In this document: piece after piece, positions 58,261-64,000 of the stretch
How positions within the stretch are numbered: position 1 is the first letter of the stretch
How the letters are laid out: each line of letters opens with the position of its first letter
Assembly: GCA_021464245.1 (NCBI GenBank)
Contig: JADCRB010000029.1
Location: forward strand, 1-64,000
Direction of reading: 5' to 3'
DNA: 64,000 bases
Source of the DNA: Carallia brachiata
Taxonomy: Eukaryota > Streptophyta > Magnoliopsida > Malpighiales > Rhizophoraceae
The notes under the pieces: generated by a model
What the model saw: the letters and a program-made list of their open reading frames with translations, nothing else
Database searches by the model: none
What the model was told of the DNA's origin: nothing
Translations under genes and position numbers: made by a program

Positions 58261-60294
58261 ATATGTTGAAAAAAAATCAAAAAAAATAATAAAATAAAAA
58301 ATGATAATAAAAAAGAAGAAAAAAATCAAAAGAAAAAAAATTAAAAAAAAAAAGTTCGGAAGTCCAGATTTGAAAGTCCAAACGAAAATCCAAACCCGAA
58401 AATCCAAATCCAAACACTTGAGCCCAAATCAGAAAACTCAAGTCCAACTCAAAAGTCTAAAAACTAAGTCCAAATCCAAAACCCAAACACTCGACCAAAT
58501 CCAAAAATCCAACTCTGAAAGCCTAAACACTCGACCAAAATCTGATAACCTGAAACCTAAAAATCCCAAGTTCCAGACACAAGTCCAAAACTCAGGTTCA
58601 AAACCCAATCCAAATCCTGGCCTGCATGAGTATAAACTGTGAACAACCCAAAAATATAAAAGCGACGGAGGGTTTGAGTATGAAATCCAGCTTCAGTCTC
58701 AACCGATCTTCACCACATACCAGACCTCTGCTCCTTTGCTACAAAAAAGATGGAACCAGTAGCAGAACCTCAAGACAAGGGAGAAGAAAGGTCACCCCGC
58801 ACAAGGTGGCAGCCAACCATAGCACAACTGCAAATTTTGGAGCAAGTCTTCCACAACAATGGAGGTATTATTCCTAATACATCTTAGATTTACCAACTTG
58901 TCTTACAACTGCGCCCGCTCGGGGCGATCGAAGGAAAAAATGTGTTTTATTGGTTCTAGAATCGGAGAAACAAGAAGAAATCAGCACTGAAAACTGTTTT
59001 TTCCAAAGCACAGTCTACCGTTCCAATAGTAAATCTTACCAGTACAGCTTTGCCCTCAAATAAAGCAGGTTAGAGTTCTACCACTGTAATGGTCTCTTCA
59101 GGCTATAACAATCAAAGTTGTAGCCTGTGGGAGCATGCGTACTGGTCCTGGTGGTCTTACGGAGTCAGTCAAGGGTTCATCCCTCCTAAGTACTTAAGTT
59201 CAGGAGGGACTTTTCTAGCAGAAAGAAAAGTCATTCCGGCGAAACTTTGCCTCTCTTCCTAGAATATTCCAGCAGCATCAACCAGCTGGAAGGCTCCAGC
59301 GATGTCAACATCATCGGCCCACCAGACGACGCCGAGCTTGACTTGGAGTTGCGCCTTGGGCCCCACCAAGACGTCTGACAAGATAAGGTGCAACGACTTC
59401 TGCAGCACACGGCAACGGCTTCTGCAGCACACGGTAATGACTTCTGCAGCAACGGCTTCAGCCACTGCCTTTTTGTCTCTTATGCGGGAAAGGGACGTGG
59501 ATGACCCTACTCGATTCTGCGTACCTTCTTTTTGACTTTTCAAAAAAAAAAAATCTTTATTGTATGTATATATGTCTTGCATGTCCGAGTTGTAATACTC
59601 ACCCCTCAGCTCTTCTTTTTCTCAAAAAGAAAATTACTAGTTTTTGCACTTGTCTCAGAAAATTCTTTGATCAAGAAGTTGGAGGCGCACGAGCTAAGAA
59701 ATGAAGAAGTAGTCCTCCTTGAGGGATTTGTAAAAGCCCTCGAAACTTAGTCTCCAACGCCATAGGTGTTATGGAGTTCCAACTACTCTCCTTAGTTAAC
59801 ATCTACCATAGAGAGATGAGAAACTGTAATTATCCTAATCTTCCTTTAGATGCGGCGACGTACAGGGAAGTTCCAACTACTCTCCTTACGTCGGAGCAGA
59901 CTTGGGAATCATCACTACAGTCAGTCTCTCTATGTGCCGGTCTTGAAGTTCTGTAGTGCTTGACCTTCCTCATGAAAGGTTCAAGTTCTTTGCCTACCGG
60001 ATCATTCTCACCAGAGCTATGAAACTTTAAGACATATAAGAAATATTTTGCGAGCTATTGAAGCTCAATCACACCTAGAGCCAGAATATCAATTTTTATA
60101 TTGGCTGAACTGCTAACTTTTTCAAGATCATATCGGTTTCCATTGCGATCCAATAGCATTTGGGTTAGTCAGAGATAAAAAACTTCAACATTCAATGTTC
60201 TTCAAGACATCTCAAGTTTCAAACTAGACTTCAAGACTCGGTTCGGATCATTTCTGTAAAATTCTTCCTTACCAACCCTTAAAGTGGGAACATT
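58261..60294 (+). other. non-coding 3' spacer of the Tat element
   Basis: About 2 kb between integrase and the 3' LTR. 58290-58345 is A-rich. 58370-58620 is a degenerate array of AATCCAAA / AAGTCCAA phrases. 59390-59460 has three copies of a ~25-bp unit (CTTCTGCAGCACACGG-AACG). GTTCCAACTACTCTCCTTA occurs at 59776 and 59871. A purine-rich AAAGTGGGAA just before the 3' LTR (60281-60290) may be the polypurine tract. No protein family was recognised on either strand. Confidence 0.6.
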
Positions 60295-61047
60295 TGTAAA
60301 CGTGTTTTGTTTATTTAAAAAAAATTAAAAAAAAAAAAGTTTGGCAGCCACCAACCTTAAATTCAAGATTGGTGGCAGGTGGGGGAGGCCTATAAATTGG
60401 CCTATAAATCAAATAAAAGGCAATGAGCGAAAAAGAAAAAAGCAAAACAGAGAGAGAGCAGAAAGAAAAGAAAAAAAAAATTAAAAGTTTCTCAAGAAAA
60501 TTTTCTTTTTCGTACTCTGTGATATATTTTTCTAACTCTTTTGAGGAAGATATCCTAGGTACAAAGTCAAAAAAATTTTTATTTTTACTGCAGCTGTTTT
60601 TAAGTGTATTTTTGGTTTATACTCTCCGATCGTATCATATCCAGATCTGTGAAAGTATAGATCTAAAAATATCAAAATATTACAAATCCGGTTGAGATCA
60701 AGTCTCATACGGCCTTCAGTAAAGTTCAGACAGCTCATCTGAGAAGAAGTCCCTTCCACTCTCGGTGAAATTAAGATAAATCGGCTTAGATCAGCGGTTC
60801 TTAACCATAGTCTAAACGTCCAAATCAAATCCAATTTCAATCTACCCAGTTCAAGATAAAACTGTGGAAATTATTTCTGTCAAGATCAAGTTCGTGTAGC
60901 CCTTGACGGAGTCAAAAAAAGGAACACTAATCGGACAAATCACGAAGAGCGACCCCATGTATATTTTCTTTTATTTTAAATTTTTATTTGTAATTTATTT
61001 TTGTATTTTTGAGTCTAACTGTTATAATTCGAAATTTATCCGTTACA
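60295..61047 (+). repeat. 3' LTR of the Tat element
   Basis: 753 bp with TG...CA ends, aligned with 50262-51048. The start palindrome is slightly worn (CCAACCTTAAATTCAAGATT), and the TATA box is at 60391-60397. Several substitutions and a ~40-bp length difference from the 5' LTR show that the insertion is not recent. Confidence 0.9.
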
Positions 61048-61052
61048 CAAGC

Positions 61053-62088
61053 CAATCGCCAATTATATTTTGTGTCAAAACACAGCCTGATTCCAACAAA
61101 AATGAAAACGAACAAGATATTAATTTTAATATTCAGTTACATCAATTTCTTCTCGCACTATATTAAATGTGATATCTATTTATTCTAAATTCTTACTATA
61201 ATTAATCTGATTTATTTGATCAAATCCTTTTTTTTTTTTTTTTTTGAGATGGGTTTATTTGATCAAATCTAAACAAATATAGTTTATGTTTTAGGTCAAC
61301 TGCATCTCGCAAAACTAATATCCGCCCGACTGCAAGGAAGTCACAAATTCACCCAATTACATCCACTCTGCTCGTCACTCTCTCGCATATACCAAACGAA
61401 TAGGACTTGTCAGTCGTCAACATCTCTTGATCTCTATGTTTTTTTTTTTTTTTTTAAGAAACTCTTGATCTCCATGTTAAGAATTATTCTTATTGGCTCC
61501 CATTTTCTACAAATATTTAGGCACTTGTCAGCTGTCGCCCAAAAATGAAAGATTGCACCCCAACATATTTCGTTGTTGGATTGCCTTCGGACATAATAAC
61601 AGATCATTCAATTATCCGCTAGATGGTATTAAAATTTTTTTTGGATGGACAAAACCAATAATGAACTTATAAAAAATTTGATTTTTTTTTTGTGGGGTTT
61701 AAAAACGAATGGCAATTGGGATTTAAACATGAAACTAACTAACTCAAATTGCAATTGCGAATAATGGTTTTAACTGCTCTTTGTTGTTATTTTGATTGAC
61801 TGTAATTTTAAAATCTTTTAAACTGTAAAAATAGTTTAGTTTAATTATGGGTATTAAATCGAGACAATTCGAAGTCCAATCTATTTATATTTCTATCGTT
61901 TATGATCTGTATTACTTGTATATATATAAATATATACAACTAGACCACCAAATGTCGTGGTTCAGCAACAAAAAACTTCACTGATTATCATTCTAAAATC
62001 ATGAATTTGAATTGTTGTCAAAACGATCAATAAACTAGATTTACATCCTTAAAATGTACTCATCAATAAGCTAATAAGCTAAATGTAC
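61053..62088. other. spacer, no gene seen
   Basis: AT-rich DNA between the Tat element and the solo LTR. Two poly(T) micro-insertions lie 200 bp apart: TTTATTTGATCAAATC flanks 61227-61253, and CTCTTGATCTCTATGTT flanks 61441-61461. Confidence 0.5.
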
Positions 62089-62896
62089 TGTAAACGCTTA
62101 AATTAAAAGAAAAAAAAAGAGTCAATTACCATTGGCAGGCGCCAACCTTGAAATTAAGGTTGGCCGCTGCTAACCTAATGCCACAAACTAAATGGTTGGT
62201 GACACAGTTTCTTTAGAGGGTTTATAAATAGGCTCTCCCATCCCAGTTCTATTCATCATTCAGCAAATTCATAAACAGAAAAATTCAGAGATTTTGAGAG
62301 AAAAAGAAAATTTGAAAAATCTTTCAAGAAAATTTCTTTTTTTCCTACGTATTTTTACTTTACAGTGTACTCTTTTAACTCCTTTTTTAAAGATATTTTA
62401 GGGGTAAATCCAAAAAAATTTCCTATTTCTATTTCTAAGGTTATTTTTGGGTTTATATTCTCTGATCGCTCTAGATCTTAATTTATGAGAATATATATCT
62501 GAAAATATCAAAATATTACAAATTCGGCTGGTATCAAGTCTCATACGGCTCTCAATAAAGTTCAGACAGCTCATCCGATAACAAGTCCCTTCGACCCTCG
62601 GTGAAATTAAACCAGATCGGCTCAGATCAGGTATCTGCGGTTTTTAATCGTAGTCTAAACGTCAAAATCAGATACAATTTCAGTCTACCTAATTCAAGAT
62701 AAAACTGTGAAAATTATTTCTGTTAAGATTAAACTCGTGCAACCCTTGACGGAGTCAAAAAAAAAGGAACACTAATCGGAGGATCTATAGAGATCGACCC
62801 CACGTAAATTTTAAGAAAATTTTTAAATTTTTATTTATAATTTATTTTTTATATTTTTAAATCTAACTGTTAGAGACTCAAAATATATTCGTTACA
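62089..62896 (+). repeat. solo LTR related to the Tat element
   Basis: 808 bp that aligns end to end with the LTRs of the 50262-61047 element. It starts TGTAAACG and ends GTTACA, with the start palindrome CCAACCTTGAAATTAAGGTT, TATAAATA at 62223-62230, and the conserved blocks TCATACGGC, CAGACAGCTCATC and GAACACTAATCGGA. TGTAC (62084-62088) and TGTAT (62897-62901) are a likely 5-bp target duplication with one change. There is no internal region: it is the product of LTR-LTR recombination. Confidence 0.8.
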
Positions 62897-63881
62897 TGTA
62901 TCTTCAGACTAACTTGCTTTCCCCTTTTCCCTTACACGAGGATTTTGTTTTTCTCCTCTATTTTCTTTTTCAAAACAAACATGCAGCGAATCGGTGAAAT
63001 AATGACATCGGTACCGTCACGTCACGGCGTGTCTAGAGATAACCTTGAAAAGCATCAGCAAATGGCTTTTAGTTATTAGAATATAACCTTTTCTTTTTGG
63101 CATCGTGTTATCAGAATATAACTTACAAGTTTATCGGCATGGCTTTCTTAATTATAAAGGAAACATTAGGTAAGATTCTTTAACGGAATTATATAATTTT
63201 TTTAATACTCCTTAAAATACAACATATAGTAGAATTTTAATTATAAATGACATCGTTTTGACTTGTGGAGTCTTTTACGTTGCTTCTTTTAACTTTCATG
63301 AAAAGGCTAAAGTTCTGTGGATGAGAGAAGAGTCCAAATTGAGTGGCTTTGATGCCATCGCCTCACCTCACGATATATCCGCTGGAATTGACCAAAAAAT
63401 GGGCAACCCCATGTTGCACCTAATAAAGAAAGAAACTTTGGATTCCTTTGGTTTGGAAAATAAAGAAGGCCAAGGTCCTGTCAATCATGATCATGGGCGT
63501 GAATTGTAATTGAAAACATCGTGAATATTGCGTAACATACTCCATTACTTGTGTGCTTCAAATTCTATAATTGCTCTTTATTGGTTGAAGCCAAAGCAAT
63601 TAGACCATAGGTTTTTGCTTTTAAGTTTACGCATTTCCAATTTCACGTACGAGATTGACGTTCCAATGCATTTCCAAACCGTATCATCTATTTTGTTGCA
63701 TGGTCATTGAATATGTTTGCATTGTCCGCTGATTTGTACCGCATTGTTTTCCTCTTGTTTTGCAATGGAACACTTTAAACTTGTTTTGCTAGTTAAAACA
63801 TGGGAGGTAGTATATTGCAACGATCTATCACTTCTGTCATTAATTTTCGTAAAGTTTAGTTACACAATTCTATGTATTCCT
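62897..63881. other. spacer, no assigned gene
   Basis: Moderately AT-rich. An open stretch at 63258-63509 (83 codons, starting at TTG) has no recognisable domain, and no splice partners were seen; it may be an exon of a gene outside the window or chance. Confidence 0.35.
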
Positions 63882-64000
63882 ACAAACGTGTTTATAAAAA
63901 AAAAAAAGTCAAGTCTAAGTTGTGGGCGTTGCCAAATTTGAAATTGGCAATGCCAATGCAGAAATTAATTTTCTTCCTTTCCCATATAATGTTCACATGA
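63882..64000 (+). repeat. probable start of another related LTR, cut by window end
   Basis: ACAAACGTGTTTATAAAAAA, an A run, then a palindrome (GCCAAATTTGAAATTGGC) at the position where the Tat-family LTRs carry theirs. The layout copies the first ~90 bp of the LTRs at 50262, 60295 and 62089, but the sequence is quite diverged. The rest lies beyond the window. Confidence 0.4.

Larger units (their letters stand above)
50262..61047 (+). mobile_element. Ty3/gypsy LTR retrotransposon, Tat lineage, inactive
   Basis: A complete but dead element: 5' LTR 50262-51048, internal region ~9.2 kb, 3' LTR 60295-61047. The 5-bp target duplication CAAGC is intact on both sides (50257-50261 and 61048-61052), and both LTRs run TGTAAACG...TTACA. 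The order is gag, protease, RT, RNase H, a second (archaeal-type) RNase H, integrase. The extra RNase H and RT phrases mark the Tat (Tat/Ogre/Retand) group. Stops, frameshifts, an internal deletion in integrase and a changed RT active site disable it. A hAT-like MITE has jumped into it at 54425-54951. A ~2-kb non-coding stretch separates pol from the 3' LTR. No standard tRNA primer site was recognised after the 5' LTR. Confidence 0.9.

Noticed and set aside
59231..59582. antisense frames in the 3' spacer of the Tat element
   Set aside because: They cover tandem repeats (CTTCTGCAGCACACGG units) and show no protein family; overlapping frames exist on both strands.
1..64000. CRISPR array, operon, riboswitch or prokaryotic features
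   Set aside because: None seen; the window is plant nuclear DNA with intron-containing genes and plant transposons.

Overview
The window is nuclear DNA of a flowering plant, most likely a eudicot. It is AT-rich and gene-sparse, its genes have introns, and it carries plant-specific families (LTPG/xylogen-like lipid transfer protein, FCS-like zinc finger, Ole e 1-like protein, plant Sec14 protein, a plant WD40 family, DREB-type AP2). It is crowded with plant mobile DNA: a Tat-lineage Ty3/gypsy element, a solo LTR, an Au-like SINE, and Tourist-like, hAT-like and fold-back MITEs. The species cannot be named from the sequence.

Layout. 1-666: end of a hAT-like MITE cut by the window edge. 1475-3496 (-): three-exon GPI-anchored lipid transfer protein gene with a ~790 bp fold-back element in intron 2. 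7091-8003 (-): two-exon FCS-like zinc finger (FLZ) gene. 8004-17700: no gene seen; a SINE, a poly(A) retroposon, a possible old LTR remnant and AT-rich repeats. 17718-19198 (+): two-exon Ole e 1-like secreted protein gene. 21274-24346 (-): five-exon Sec14/CRAL-TRIO gene with a SINE in its second intron. 25700-35880: gene-free and rich in MITEs. 36373-40343 (+): eight-coding-exon WD40 gene whose last exon carries a small net 4-nt loss that frameshifts it. 41160-49575: two diverged copies of a ~2 kb segment on either side of a DREB/RAP2.4-type AP2 pseudogene and two retroposons. 50262-61047: Tat-type LTR retrotransposon with a 5-bp target duplication, broken reading frames and a hAT-like MITE inside it. 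62089-62896: related solo LTR. 63882-64000: probable start of another related LTR.

The five cellular genes are unrelated single-copy genes and do not form a pathway or operon. Exon structures were inferred by eye from GT/AG sites, frame continuity and family resemblance. The total CDS lengths come out divisible by three for LTPG (858), FLZ (474), Ole e 1-like (486) and Sec14 (1044). The WD40 gene does so only if the small indel is allowed for.

The least expected signals are these: a series of tiny poly(T)-headed insertions flanked by 9-19 bp direct repeats; a long intronic fold-back whose arm abuts the LTPG splice acceptor; an AP2 pseudogene whose decay can be traced step by step; the clustered indels in an otherwise clean WD40 gene; and a palindrome kept near the start of every LTR of the Tat family. 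No complete, previously undescribed system was found.
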